Shown here one piece after another: positions 45,684 to 57,106 of a stretch of 64,000 nt of DNA. The stretch is from Chloranthus sessilifolius (taxonomy: Eukaryota; Streptophyta; Magnoliopsida; Chloranthales; Chloranthaceae). The stretch's first letter is position 1. Each line of letters opens with the position of its first letter. Under the pieces are notes generated by a model. That model was not told where the DNA came from and made no database searches. It saw nothing but the letters and a program-made list of their open reading frames with translations. Location of the stretch: contig CM037587.1 of the NCBI GenBank assembly GCA_021018995.1, positions 86,673,251-86,737,250 on the forward strand, read 5' to 3'. A program made the translations under genes and the position numbers.

Positions 45684-46480
45684 ATGGCCCCTAAGAGTGT
45701 ACCAAAGAAAAGGGGCAAGGATAAGACCCCTATTGAGACCACTCTTAAGAAGGTCAAGACTTCAAAGGCACCGAAAAAAGGGAAGGAAGTGGTTGAGGAG
45801 GTGGAGGAGCCAACCCCTAATTTTTCTACACCCTCAGAGCTCATGGCTTCAATCCCCTTGGAGCCTAAGACAACTTTCGATCTGCCCTTCTTTGAGAAGG
45901 AGCCTCTCTCTGCCCCTGCCATTCAATTTATGAGCAAGGCTGGCCTAACACCCTTGATGAGAAGAATTCTAGCACTAGCCTATCTTAGGCTAGTGCAACT
46001 CTTTTACCAGCACATCAGGATCACCAAGGACAAAGATGGACAAGCTGATTTCCTTTTGTTGATTGATGATTTCGAGATGTTAGTGAGCCCCAAGCTGATT
46101 GCAGAGGTATTGGGCATCTCAGCCGCATTTGACACTAGCTGTGGATATGGCCCTCCCCTGAGTGCCTCAATTGATACAATTGCAATGGCTCTGATTAGAG
46201 GATTAAAGGCCTCAGGGGATTCTATCAGAAGAAGAGAGTTGGAGCCAAACCTCCTTTTCATTGACCAGGTCCTGAGAAAAAACATTTACTGCTCAGGCCA
46301 TCAACAGGAGAGGAGGACTCCTATTGTTGATGTTGTCTACTCCTCTCTGGGCCATAGCTTCCATGCAGCCTGTTAATATTTGAAGCAATGAAGGATCTGG
46401 TGGAGAAATTAGGGCAGAATAAGAAGCCACACACACTCCCCTATGCCAGAGTCATCACCAAGCTGCTTTTGAGGGGGGGT
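45684..46480 (+). pseudogene. TE-C accessory ORF3, N-terminal conserved domain
   Basis: It starts MAPKSVPKKRGKDKTP (a basic, nuclear-localisation-like start), then ALAYLRLVQLFYQHI, LLIDDFEMLVSPKLIAEVLG, RRTPIVDVVYSSLG and, after a break near 46372, FEAMKDLVEKLG and LPYARVITKLLL. These blocks align by eye with ORF3 of TE-A and TE-D (RLV.LFYQH; ERR.PI; PYAR.I). The family is the putative plant transposon protein domain (PF20167-like). It sits where Athila env-like ORFs are usually described, but I see no signal peptide or transmembrane segment. Frame breaks near 46374 and 46470 disable it. Confidence 0.65.
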
Positions 46481-48477
46481 ACATGATATCAGAAGGAGAG
46501 GAGACTACCACCCTTGCCCCTACAACTTTTGCCAAGAGGCAATGGGGAATCAACAGGAGCCTGATGGAGACCTAGAAGAAGAAGAAAGCTGAGACTCAGG
46601 CCCCTCCCAAGCAAACAGAAGAGGCAGCTGCTACAAGGCCCACCCCTGTTACTACAGAGGAGATTCCAGAGCCTATCACCACCACTGCTGCAGTAGCCCC
46701 CACATCCCCCCACCATTTACTGTAGGATCCCCTATCCTGACAACATCCCCTCCCATTCAACCATCAACATATCTCCCTTCCTCCCCTACACCCCTTTTTC
46801 CTGTGATTGGTACCTGGGAGGACACCACCCCCCATGTCAGCCCCTCCCCTTCCCCTACCCTACCTCAATATACAGCCCCAATACCCCCACCCTCTTCACA
46901 AAAAACTGACAGCCCTCCACTGATTTCATATAAAAAATTAAAAACCACTGACACAACACCCACCATCTCTCTTACACCACCCACAATCCCTTTTATCCCC
47001 ACTGACACACCTCACATTGACCAAGACACCACTCCAGTCATGCCTACTACATCCCCACTCACAGACATAGACCTCAACCTTAACACAACTACAAGATTCC
47101 AAGGCTTTATGGTTAGTTTCCTTAACACCATGCCCACCCACTATACCCTCCTCCCGGACTCCCCAACTACATCACCACATCACTCACCAGCACCCCAATC
47201 TCCTCCTCCTTCCACTTTCCATCATGCCCCTTCCTCCCCTTTTCAACCTGTTCCATCTTTTACACCATCTCAACCTCCCAACCCAGACACCCTAACACTC
47301 ATCCTCTCCCTCATCCAAGGCATCCAATCCCAACTATCAACCACAACACACACACAGGACCAGATGCAAACTGAACTCACATCCATCAAATCCACACTTC
47401 AGACATTGACCAACCCACCCATCCCTCAACAATCCACACAAACCCCCCCTCCTGTTCCTCCCACTCCCAGCCCTAACCCCCCAACCCAACCATTCTCTTT
47501 TATACCTTTCACCATCCCCTTTTTCCCTTTCCCAGCACCATCTACTCCTACTGAGCCTATCTAATTTTCTTTCCCCCCCATGCCTTCAATCCCACCTCTT
47601 ATCCTACCCCCTCAAGCATTCACTGACAAATCCATCCAAACAGACCGAGAACCTGCTATCCTCCCCCAACAACTAGACTTACCCACTGATAACCCCACTT
47701 CTCCCACCCAGGACCAATCACATTTTGCTCCTTCCACTTCTTCTCTTCCTATCGCACCTAAACACTCCTTTTACATCCCTCCCTACCTCACGATCCTCCA
47801 TGCCATGAGGGACAATCCCTACCTTAGGAGGGATGTCCTGAGGGGCATGGACAAACTTAGGCAATCCATAGAGACCCCCCTGCTACAGCAACTTAGTGAA
47901 ATTGAGGAAACCCACAGAAAGCAATTACTGGGTATTTCACTTGGGTGGACTAATATCTTGGAGGCCTATGAGAAGGCAAAACTATGACTGCTTATCATCA
48001 GATGAATTTAGAGCTGGAGAAGGCAAACACTAATGTGGAGAGGATGAAGGCCAGGATGTTTGAAAAGAGACTCAACAATGCCCAAGAAATATTCCAACTC
48101 CAAAAGAAAATCCATGACACTAACCTCCTCAAAGCCAAAATTCAGATAGCCTCTTTGGAAGCCGCATTGGTTGCTGCCAGAACTGCAGCTCAGCAGCCCA
48201 CCCCACTCTCTGTACTCATACCAGAACCTGAGCCTAAACCTTCTCAAACCCCAGCTGCCCAGTCTGAGGAGGCACAACCACTTATCCAGCCAAATAAAGG
48301 GAAGTCCCCTGTTGCCCCTCCTGCTGCACCCCCTACTGAGCAGCCTCCACCTACCCAAACTTTTGCTACACACCCTACTAAGCAAACTTATCCTAAATAG
48401 AGGAAAGTCACTGCTAAGAGGACTGCTTCCACAACAGCCTCTATCAAAATAGGCAAAGAGCCAGCTGCCCAGTCTGA
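46481..48477 (+). pseudogene. TE-C ORF3 C-terminal part: Pro/Thr-rich then coiled coil
   Basis: 46803-47564 is a 253-codon frame of Pro, Thr and Ser (SPSPSPTLPQ, PTPSPNPPTQP) with predicted helix IQGIQSQLSTTTHTQDQMQT. After one TAA the same frame continues to 47987 (LDLPTDNPTSPTQDQ, MRDNPYLRRDVLRGMDKLRQ). A +1-shifted frame 47984-48400 is a coiled coil (MNLELEKANTNVERMKARMF) followed by Pro/Ala-rich sequence. The pyrimidine-rich base composition differs strongly from pol. It appears to be the low-complexity tail of ORF3 in decay. A coat/env role is not supported by any visible membrane segment. Confidence 0.5.
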
Positions 48478-49045
48478 ATGAAATCTAACGGTGAAACGAA
48501 AGAAGGGTGATAAGGCCTAATGTAATAAAATTAGCACAATCACGGTGAATAACTATATGTAAAGCACATTTGATATTTTTGGTTTGATTAGAATACCCCA
48601 CAGACGTGGCGGGATACCCACGACTGACTCGGTAGGATATCCGTGACCAAAATGGCGGCCAATCCGTACACTAGTAGCACATCCCAGGGATGTAGATTTG
48701 AGAATCAGACCCTGCCACCTAAGAGAAAGGGGCCCGGGTAGTATTGAAATTGAGAACATATAACAAGTGTCTATTTAGACGACGATAGTGGGTATTCCAT
48801 CGGGGCTCGACGCTATATTGGTCGGGGACTACTTAAGTTAAGATTTAAGTGATTAGGCCGAATCCATAACTATACTAGTAAGATGAGAACAAACAAAGTC
48901 ATGCAAGTAACAGTTGTATCTATCACTTCATTCTCGATTAATTCAATTATTTTTTTTCAGAAATTCCATTATATGAATTGTGCTTTTAAACTGTCCTAAC
49001 ATATATGTGAGAGCTTAATTTATATGTTCACTATGTTTTCCCTAT

Positions 49046-49064
49046 TGAGCTAGGATGTAGCTCA
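49046..49064 (+). promoter_or_regulatory. Conserved LTR hairpin (TE-D 5' copy)
   Basis: TGAGCT and AGCTCA with a seven-base loop, followed by CCCCTTAGACTATACGTCGC and AGG. Confidence 0.6.
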
Positions 49065-49086
49065 CCCCTTAGACTATACGTCGCAG

Positions 49087-49190
49087 GTCCAATACTAGTG
49101 GCAACTGAGGCTTCGGGAGACGTTGATTCAGAGGATTCAGATTACGTGCCCGGAGAAGAGTTAAAGCCTCCTCCTGAGGACTTCTTCTAG
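49087..49190 (+). CDS. TE-D 5' LTR acidic reading frame (exon-like)
   Basis: After the acceptor-like GTCGCAG the frame gives ATEASGDVDSEDSDYVP, then an acidic and Pro-rich end PPPEDFF and a stop. It is kept open in both TE-D LTRs despite substitutions and resembles the TE-A LTR peptide in the same phase. Confidence 0.4.
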
Positions 49191-49556
49191 GAGACCCCTT
49201 GCGTACTTTGAGTAGTGAGTTGAGAGCATTTGTGCGGCTTGGTATGTCAAGCCTAAATTTTAAATGTAATTAAGTACCATGAATTCTTTTGGTGAACCAT
49301 CTAGGGTGAACGGTTTATCACCGATGGTTCGGGTCGGTTCTTCTGCTCATGAATTATCATGGGACTAGAACTGTCTTTTGAGTTTTCTTTTATTCATTTT
49401 AAATGCATGAAGACTTGCTTAGAGTAAACTCTTGTACTTTACTTTGTGGTTTATTGCTTGTATATACCATTGCTCCGTGCAGGGTTATCGGGTACGGCCT
49501 TGAGGGTCGTGCTGATGGCACGGATTTTGGGGTGTCAAAATTTGGGCTGTCACAGT

Positions 49557-49568
49557 TGGTATCATAGC
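49557..49568 (+). other. TE-D primer-binding site (initiator tRNA-Met type)
   Basis: TGGTATCATAGC, two bases after the LTR end. It has one difference from TGGTATCAGAGC. Confidence 0.8.
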
Positions 49569-49656
49569 CATTTCTTTTAGAATTCTAACAATCATTCCTT
49601 TTGTCAGAGCATAGGGACTTCTGCTAACAAAACTGTGGTTTCTCATGCAGGCCATT

Positions 49657-51060
49657 ATGTTTCCTAGGGGAAGAGGCTGACCCAGGGGCAGTCATGATAG
49701 GAATTTACGCAGTAGAGATGAATTCATCTTGCCTACGAACAGAGTGCCATTGGGAAATAGGGAGGTTCTCGAAGGTAGTGGCCAGGAGAACCAAGGTCAG
49801 GCAGAAAATCAGGATCGAGACCGTCAGGATCAAGATCAGAGAGAACAAGATAGAGTGAGAGAAAGAAATGAAGAGAGAGATTGGAGCGTCAGAGGACGAT
49901 GCATACTATGGAAACCATGGCAACTGCCATGGCACAACAGGCAACATCCTTGGCAGCTCATGCCGCCCCTGAGCAACATCAGCCACCTACGCCTCCTGTA
50001 GGGCCTACACTGCCAGTGGCTTCAGTATTTACCAAATTTAGGAGGATGAGACCTCCTAGCTTTCCAGGGCAGGCAAACACCATGGCAGCCGAGAATTGGC
50101 TTAGTGAAATGGAGAAAGTATTTAGCGTACTAACATGCAGGGAGGACAAGAGCGTCCATTGGGCAGCTTACATGTTAAATGGAGAGGCTGGGCCTTGGTG
50201 GAAATCTGTTTCACGGACTAGGGCTCAGGAAACTCTAGATATGCCCTGGACGTGGGATGAATCCATTGAAGAGTTCAACAAACAATACTTCCCGAAAGTC
50301 GTGAGGAATCAGATGGAGATCTAATTTTTATAACTCATGCAAGGGAAGATGACAATAAGGGAGTACGGAGTGGAATTCATGAGACTTGCTCATTTCACTC
50401 TAAATTACATGATTTCTGATGTGATGAGAGCGAAGAGGTTCCAACAGGGCTTAAGGTCGGATATACGAGGAGGAGTTGCACCATTTCAACTAAAAACCTA
50501 CAAAGAAGTCATGAGTAAGGCATTAGTAGTGGAAGAAGAAAACAATAGCCGATACCGTTAGAGGGAACAGTAGGGAAGAGGAAATATAGATCAAGGAAGG
50601 ACTGGGAACTATGAACCGATGAGCAAAAGGTCAAGATTTGTAGCACTGAATTAGAGACAACCGTTTTAAGCAGGGTATGGGAGAACTGCACAACAGACCA
50701 CTCATCAAAGATTTCCATTGCTTGCGTCAGGGAGACCGATGAGGTATGAGAGTCCCGCTTTTTCCACTGGAGCTATAGTTACACAAGGCTTTTCATGAGC
50801 TACTTCTTCCACACCGAGGGAGACTTGTGCCAAGTGTGGTAAGTCTCACAAAATGACAGATTGCAGACAGGGGATGCGAGGCTATTTTAAATGTGGTAAG
50901 ATGGGCCACATGATTAAAGACTGTCCTGAGGTGAACAAGGATAAGACAGCTTCAGCTCCTATGCCACGACCGATACAAACAAAGAAGCCGATCATCCAAG
51001 GGAGAGCCTACACGGTCACAGCTCAAGAGGCTCAAAATACAAATGATGTGATTCAAGATG
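49657..51060 (+). pseudogene. TE-D gag
   Basis: It starts MFPRGRG followed by a TGA where CGA is expected. The main frame from 49881 has FRRMRPPSFPGQANTM, AAYMLNGEAGPWWKSV, EFNKQYFPKVVRNQM, then after stops MTIREYGVEFMRLAHF and AKRFQQGLRSDIRGGV. Two knuckles follow at about 50826-50935: CAKCGKSHKMTDC (shortened) and YFKCGKMGHMIKDCP, in which the first Cys has become Tyr. The gene is broken at several sites (near 50323, 50558 and 50650). Confidence 0.82.
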
Positions 51061-51233
51061 AGATTTCTTTTAAATAAAGAATTTCAATTCTTTAAAACTT
51101 TAGATTGAGAAGGTGCATCCATATAAAAAATAGAAAATAAACTGCATGTAATAATTCCTAGTGTGATGATAGACATTATATATATGTGTATGTATGATTA
51201 GGTACTTTACAAATCTATAAGAAGGAAAGCGAT

Positions 51234-51570
51234 GTGACATATGAAGCTCGAGTGTTGATAGACCCGGGGTCTACCCACTCATTTTTTACCCCTCGGTTCA
51301 CAAAGAGGATGAAAGTTGACCCAGAGGAGCTAGATTTTGTGTTAAATGTGACTATCCCTACTGGGAAATCGGTTGATACTGGAAAGGGTTGCAACTCTGT
51401 GATTGTGAGAATCATGGATGGAGATGTCTTTAACCTAATTCTGTTAGACATGCAAGGATTCGGCGTGATCCTTGGCATGGATTGGCTGTCGACTCACTGT
51501 GCGACGGTTGATTGCAAGAATAAGGTCACCATTTTCAGACCCAACACGAGGAGATCATTTCGATTTTGAG
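51234..51570 (+). pseudogene. TE-D aspartic protease
   Basis: YEARVLIDPGSTHSFF has the DPGS active site usual for plant chromoviruses, and VILGMDWLSTHCATVDC marks the flap-distal end. One frame is open for 111 codons; a stop at 51568 separates it from RT. Confidence 0.8.
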
Positions 51571-52352
51571 GAGAGAGGTCGACGCATATACCACTTATCT
51601 CGACAGTCAGAGCAGAACGTTTGATCAGAAAAGGGTGTAGTGGATACTTGGCATTCTTGAAGGAGCATAAAGAAGAGAAGAATGTTATCTCCGAGATAGC
51701 CGTGGTGTGAGAATTTGAAGATGTATTTTTGGAGGAATTACCAGGATTACCTCCAGAAAGGGGAGTAGAATTCACCATCGACTTTGTATCAGGAACGGAG
51801 CCTATTTCTAAAGCACCATATAGAATGGCTCCTGCTGAATTGATGGAGTTAAAAGAACAGTTACAAGAGCTAATGGACAAGGGGTTTGTAAGACCGAGCG
51901 TGTCTCCATGGGGAGCACCGGTCTTGTTTGTAAAGAAGAAGGATGGATCAATGCGGCTATGCATTGACTATCGACAATTGAACAAACTCACTGTTAAGAA
52001 TAGATATCCCTTACCTAGAATAGATGACTTGTTCGATCAACTACAAGGGATAAAATACTTTTCCAAGATCGATCTACGATCGGGATACCATCAGTTGAGA
52101 ATCAAGGCAGAGGATATTTAGAAGACTACATTCAGGACTCGATACGGACACTACGAATTCCTAGTGATGCCGTTTGGGTTGACGAATGCCCCGACGTCAT
52201 TCATGGATCTGATGAATCGGGTGTTTAAACCACACCTGGACTCGTGTGTCGTAGTATTTATTGACGACATCCTGATCTATTCAAAAATAGAGGAAGCGCA
52301 TAAGAAGCACTTGAGAATAGCCCTACAGACTCTACGTGAACACCAATTATAG
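51571..52352 (+). pseudogene. TE-D reverse transcriptase
   Basis: Motifs are [72 protein letters not shown], a TAG at 52120, then [20 protein letters not shown] and FIDDILIYS (catalytic YxDD-type box kept). A frame change near 52350 leads into the next block. Confidence 0.85.
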
Positions 52353-53197
52353 CCAAGCTCAGCAAATGCGAGTTTTGGTTGCAAGAAGTTAGCTTTTTGG
52401 GACATGTCGTCTCAAAACATGGTGTCACTGTAGATCCAGCAAAGATAGAAGCAGTGGTCAATTGGGAGCAACCAAAGACCATGACCGATGTCCGTAGTTT
52501 CCTTGGATTAGCAGGTTACTATCGACATTTTGTTGAAGGGTTTTCAAAGATATCAGGACCACTCACAAGGCTTACACAGAAAGACGCAACGTTCGAATGG
52601 AGTGAGGCATGCGAGAAGAGTTTTGAGGAACTCAAGAAGAGACTCACTTTAGCTCCAGTATTAGCGATTCCTTTAGGCAGTAGAGGATTCGTAGTATACA
52701 GCGATGGTTCGTATAGTGGTTTGGGCGGCATGCTTAATCAACACCGAAAGGCGATAGCATATGGATCGAGACAGTTGAAAGAGCATGAAAGGAATTATCT
52801 GACACATGACTTGGAATTAACAGCGGTCATTTTTGCGCTGAAGATTTGGCAACATTACTTGTACGGTGAGACTTTTGAGAATTTCACCAATCATAAAAGC
52901 CTTAGATATCTGTTTACACAGAAAGATCTGAACATGAGGCAGCGCAGATGGATGGAGTTCCTTAAAGACTATGATTGTTCCATACAGTACCATCCATGCA
53001 AGGCTAATGTAGTGGTCGATGCCTTGAGTCGGAAGGGTTCAACTCAGTTGGCTAGTTTGATTTTGGGTATGCACCGATGGAAGTTACTTGAAGATCTGGC
53101 ACTATATAATGCGAACGTCGAGTCACAAGCTACAGGAGCCTTCTTGGCTAACATATTAGTGATACCGGTGATATTTGAGCATATCCATGAGCTATAG
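52353..53197 (+). pseudogene. TE-D RT connection and RNase H
   Basis: [36 protein letters not shown], then RNase H residues [14 protein letters not shown] (Asp), [15 protein letters not shown] (Glu) and [11 protein letters not shown], where the catalytic Asp of TDHKSL is replaced by Asn. [12 protein letters not shown] closes the domain. The D-to-N change alone should abolish RNase H activity. Confidence 0.85.
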
Positions 53198-54595
53198 ATG
53201 AAAGACCCGGTGCTAACCAAGATTCGTCAAGATGTAACTGAAGGCATTAGATCTGAGCTCTCGGTCAAGGAGAATGGTACCTTATTGTTCAAAGGTCGTC
53301 TCTGCATTCCGAACAATGCCGATTTACGGCGAACAATTCTTGATGAATCTCACAAATCCAACTATGCGATTCACCCGGGTAGCACAAAGATGTATCAGGA
53401 CTTGAAAAAGAATTACTGGTAGAGAGGTTTGAAGCAAGACGTGGCAGAGTACGTGTCATGGTATTTGACGTGCCAACAAGTGAAGATCGATCATAAACAC
53501 CCCACGGGATTATTGCAACCCTTACCTATGCCGGAATTGAAGTGGGAATCGATCTCTATGGACTTCATCGTTGGACTATCGCGTACTGCAAAGAGGTATA
53601 ATGCCATATGGGTAGTGGTCGATCGATTGACCAAGTCAGCGCACTTCTTACCTTACAACACGATGTACATGGCAGGAAGACTTGCAGAGCTATATATGAA
53701 GGAGATTGTCCGTTTGCATGGAATTATGCCTAGCATTATTTTTGACCGTGACCCATTATATACATCAAAGTTTTGGAAGAAATTTCAAGCAGGAATGAGA
53801 ACGCGACTAGATTTCAGTACCGCATTCCATCCACAAACCGATGGGCAGATGGAGAGCGTCAATCAGATCATCGAGAACATGCTTAGGGCGTGCATGTTAG
53901 AATTGCAAGGATCATGGGATCAGCACCTACCGTTGATTGAGTTCGCATATAACAACAGTTTTCAGACGAGCATTGGCATGGCGTCATATGAAGCCCTTTA
54001 TAGATGCCGATGTAGATCGCCCATCAATTGGGAAGAAACTAGGGAGAAATTTGTTTTGAGACTCGAAATACTTAAAGATAATGCCACCTATGTTCATATG
54101 ATAAGGGCAAAACTCAAAGCAGCTCAGAGCAGACAGAAAAGCTACGCTGACATCAAGCGAACGAGTATAGACTTTAAGGTGGGTGAACATGTGTTCGTGA
54201 AAGTGTCACCTATGAAGGGGGTGTTGAGATATGGAAAGAGAGGGAAGTTGAGTCCCCGCTATCTTGGACCATTTGAGGTTCTGGGTCGAGTAGGGGAAGT
54301 GGCTTACCGCATTGGATTGCCACCGTTATTTGATCAGGTACACAATGTATTCCATGTGTCTATGCTCAGGAAGTATCTTAATGACCCTGATCACGTGTTG
54401 AGCGGCAAATCGTTTGAGATGCATGAGGATATGAGTATGATAGAGGAACTAGCAGAGATATTGGATAGAAAGGAACAAGTACTGCACACCAAAGTTATTC
54501 CCTTAGTGCTTGTTCGATGGAAGAATCATCCGGCCTAGGAAGCAACATGGGAGATTGAGGCAGATGTCAGAGAACAATATCCTAGTTTGTTTTAG
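53198..54595 (+). pseudogene. TE-D integrase with chromodomain
   Basis: The zinc region HKSNYAIHPGSTKMYQDL is interrupted by a TAG at 53420 and continues EYVSWYLTCQQVK, with Tyr in place of the first Cys. The DDE core is complete: SISMDFIVGLS, IIFDRDPLYTSKFW, PQTDGQMESVNQIIENML. The C-terminal region has GPFEVLGRVGEVAYRI and HNVFHVSMLRKY, then the chromodomain (AEILDRKEQVL, PLVLVRWKNHPA, stop, EATWEIEADVREQ). Chromodomains direct insertion toward modified histones in studied members. Confidence 0.88.
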
Positions 54596-54838
54596 AATGC
54601 TAGCAAGTTGTTTTTATTTTTGTTTAAGTGTTTGATATGTAATATTTTGACCGTCAATGTGCGAAAATACTATCTTCAAACGGGAGAATAAGTTGGTAAC
54701 TTCAATTTAGGTGGAGCCCATTCATGAGTGAATCCCAAAAGGGCACAACATAGAAAATCATGCTAAGAGAGATGTTGGGAATTAGAAGAAATTATAATAA
54801 AAATACGAGATTTAAGGGACCAAAAAAGTTGTTCTGGG
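54596..54838 (+). other. TE-D pol-ORF3 spacer
   Basis: Non-coding. It includes a tract-like CAAACGGGAGAATAAG at about 54677, resembling a decayed internal polypurine tract. Confidence 0.4.
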
Positions 54839-55100
54839 CTCGCTCGAGCGATGACTTATGCTCGCTCTCACGAGCCACATTAACATCAAAACGTAAACTG
54901 TTTAGGACTCGCTTGAGCGAGAACTATTTATCGCTCGAGCGAGGATTAATTGTCGCTCGAGTGAGGACTATTTATTGCTCGAGCGAGAACTATCTACTGT
55001 CTGAGCGATGATTAATTATCGCTCGAGCGAGAACTATTGACCGCTCGAGCGAGGACTATTGACCGCTCAAGCGAGGACTATCGATCGATCGAGCGAGGTC
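54839..55100 (+). repeat. TE-D pre-ORF3 dyad array (CGCTCGAGCGAG)
   Basis: About ten head-to-tail units of roughly 22-23 bp, each a palindrome TCGCTCGAGCGA with a short AT-rich linker (GGATTAATTG, GACTATTTAT, AACTATTGAC). The core is the same as that of the array in this element's LTR (57587-57968), with different linkers. A TATA box follows 4 bp after the last unit. Confidence 0.85.
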
Positions 55101-55111
55101 AAAATATAAAA
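55101..55111 (+). promoter_or_regulatory. TATA box for TE-D ORF3 (internal promoter)
   Basis: AAAATATAAAAGGG lies immediately after the dyad array and about 230 bp before the ORF3 ATG. A similar AAATATAAAAGG lies within the dyad region of the TE-E LTR (about 61191). Confidence 0.55.
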
Positions 55112-55298
55112 GGGCGGTGAATTACTGTTCGCTCATTTCATCTTCAAGCGACAGAAAGGTTGGGCGAGCGGGATTTTGGGTTTTCGGATTTTCAAACTCC
55201 TTTTCCGTCTGATTCAAGCCGGATTCTAACAATCCGATCCGTCAAAGGGCATTTAAAAAGGTGAAATCTACCCTAGTTCTACCTTATTTCATTGATTA

Positions 55299-55301
<3 letters not shown>

Positions 55302-55339
<38 letters not shown>
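55302..55339. repeat. AT microsatellite in TE-D ORF3 leader
   Basis: A long AT run directly before the ORF3 ATG at 55342. Confidence 0.9.
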
Positions 55340-55340
<1 letters not shown>

Positions 55341-55341
55341 A

Positions 55342-56597
55342 ATGGCTTCTACAAGCCCTAACCCCCAACCTAGAAAATGAGTGGCGATCGGATCGCCATC
55401 GTCACACTACCAGGCACCACCCCCATCCCCATCTCGTGCCCCAATCCAATTAGATGATTGGTGGGGAGCAAAGACTTTTGAGGCCGAGTGGGAGATTCAT
55501 CCCTCTTGTTTTAGGGATCCTACATCCACCCAATGGACTTCTGATTTCCTCACAAACAATCACATACGACCACTATTAGCACCATTCGGAGCTCGGTACT
55601 ATCCGAAACTCGTAAAACTATTTTACTAAACCTTCAGGCGAACGTGAATGAGGACACTATCCTCATCACGATTGACGAGAATGAACTTGTCTTTGGCAGT
55701 GTCGAGGTTTCCACTGCCATGAACTGCCCGCACACCTATGCCCCGATCCCACACACTCAACCACCTTTTTCTGGGAACGTAGAGTTCTCAACTATCATTG
55801 CCGACATTACGGGCGGCACCACCGCATCAGGATTGTCCATCACCCGATCCCAGCTGCCACCACACATGTGATTTTTAGATATTATTTTTAAGAACTTGCA
55901 CTCGACGAGCCACGACCAAGAGCGCCACGAGGCATTTTTGCGGGCTCTACACTCCGCTTTCCACAACAGGTGGTTTAGCGCTTTGATGGTAGTCATAAAA
56001 GGCATTGTGCATGCTTATAAAAGAAATGTGAAGGGCGCCATTCCACCACCTATCAACCGACTACCCTATGCTCGTTTGATTTCCCAACTCCTCGATTCAC
56101 GAAGTGGGAAAGAGGGATTTGAGATCAGGGTGGACGAGCTAGTACTAACAGATAACACCATCCCGTTCCTCGCCCAAGACTTGAGCCGAAACCTGAAAAG
56201 CCTCCAAAATAGTTTAAACAGGAGGCGGGATCGTCAGATTTCCTGACAAGCGACACAACCACCATCGACGGGACCGACTGCTCCCTCCACTTCGTCTCCA
56301 CAGCATTTCCCTGCCACCAATAGCAGTATGATGTAGGAGATCCTCCTACAAGGGCGGGAGATCCGGTGACATCAGCGACTCCAGGAGTCGCTCCTTATCA
56401 ACCTCATGGGCCATGCGTTTCCGCAGACGTACCAGGAGCGCATAGGTGCTATGCGAGGTGCTATTTTTGGCGCATCTAGCTCAGGTTCTGCTACCGGGAC
56501 CACTACAGCTGGTGCCACTACCGCCAGGGAGGTTGTTGGCGATGATGATGATGAGGACAAGCACGACAACGATGATGATGATGAGGAGTATGAGTAG
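55342..56597 (+). pseudogene. TE-D accessory ORF3 (plant transposon protein domain)
   Basis: The ATG at 55342 gives MASTSPNPQPRK, then a TGA (CGA to TGA likely) and, in the same frame, WWGAKTFEAEWEIHPSCF and RYYPKLVKLFY. After further stops come VEVSTAMNCPHTYAPIP, HSAFHNRWFSALMVVIKGI, RLPYARLISQLLD, MGHAFPQTYQERIGAM and an acidic tail DDDDEDKHDNDDDD. The block order equals TE-A ORF3. Stops are at about 55378, 55627, 55869, 56244 and 56335. No membrane segment or catalytic motif is seen; function is unknown. The acidic tail might serve as an activation or histone-binding region, which is inference. Confidence 0.7.
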
Positions 56598-57106
56598 AGT
56601 GACGATTAGGCCATCATCTATCAGTTGAAATTTTTGAGAATGGCAATGTAATAATTAATGTTATGATATGATGTCTTTGTTTAAAACAATCGTGACATGA
56701 TTGTCACAAAATTTAGGGTGGACATAGTGATGACCTGGATATAGATGTGCATGCATTTTGATTAAATGAGTCTATTTCATACAATGTGTGTGGAAATACT
56801 TGATTGTGTAGTTGTACGTAAATGCTTGTGTAGGTTCTCAATAATTGAAGTAGAATGAATGTCACTCTGATTGGGGAAAATAACTGTAAGAAGGTTCTAG
56901 GATATTTAGGATGCTTGATACGAGTGCCTTCTTATTTGGTGTAGATTATAATTACTTCATGCAGGTCTGATTTCGGGTCATTGGGAAATATGTTAAATAC
57001 CTGATTATGTAAAGAGTTAGCCTATTCGAAGGCCTTTTTAATGGTCATACTTGATTACTAGTGTATCGTCAATTTTTTAGGACGAAAATTTTTAAGGTGG
57101 GGTGAA
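56598..57106 (+). other. TE-D 3' untranslated region and polypurine tract
   Basis: Non-coding. CAATCGTGACATGATTGTCAC (near 56688) is shared with TE-B. The tract AAAATTTTTAAGGTGGGGTG ends directly at the LTR start. Confidence 0.6.

Larger units (their letters stand above)
36420..48477 (+). mobile_element. TE-C: Athila-lineage Ty3/gypsy element, 3' LTR missing
   Basis: It has a 2.43-kb LTR, a tRNA-Asp-type PBS, gag, a DLGAS protease, RT, RNase H, integrase without chromodomain, then a dyad array and a long ORF3. RT wording (FYCFLDGYLGYNQI, FAYRRMPFGLCNA, FMDDFSVYG) and the Asp PBS are characteristic of the Athila lineage. It inserted in the TE-B 3' LTR. At 48478 ORF3 joins TE-D LTR sequence directly, so the 3' end was lost. 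Confidence 0.85.
48478..49554 (+). repeat. TE-D 5' LTR, right half only
   Basis: It corresponds to 58344-59419 of the 3' LTR with scattered differences (for example GAAAGAAGGG versus GAAAGATAGG). It ends GGGCTGTCACA. The missing 1237 bp include the promoter and dyad array. Confidence 0.85.

Noticed and set aside
46803..47564. Host hydroxyproline-rich glycoprotein gene
   Set aside because: There is no signal peptide and no SPPPP repeats; the frame continues TE-C ORF3 and the stretch ends at a retrotransposon junction.
45684..48477. Retroviral-type envelope gene in the Athila element
   Set aside because: No signal peptide, transmembrane helix or cleavage site can be seen; the conserved blocks match the ORF3 of chromoviruses instead.
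54839..55100. Regularly spaced palindromic repeats resembling a CRISPR array
   Set aside because: Linkers are similar to each other and only about 10 bp long, the repeat is a palindrome of 12 bp, and the context is a plant retrotransposon.
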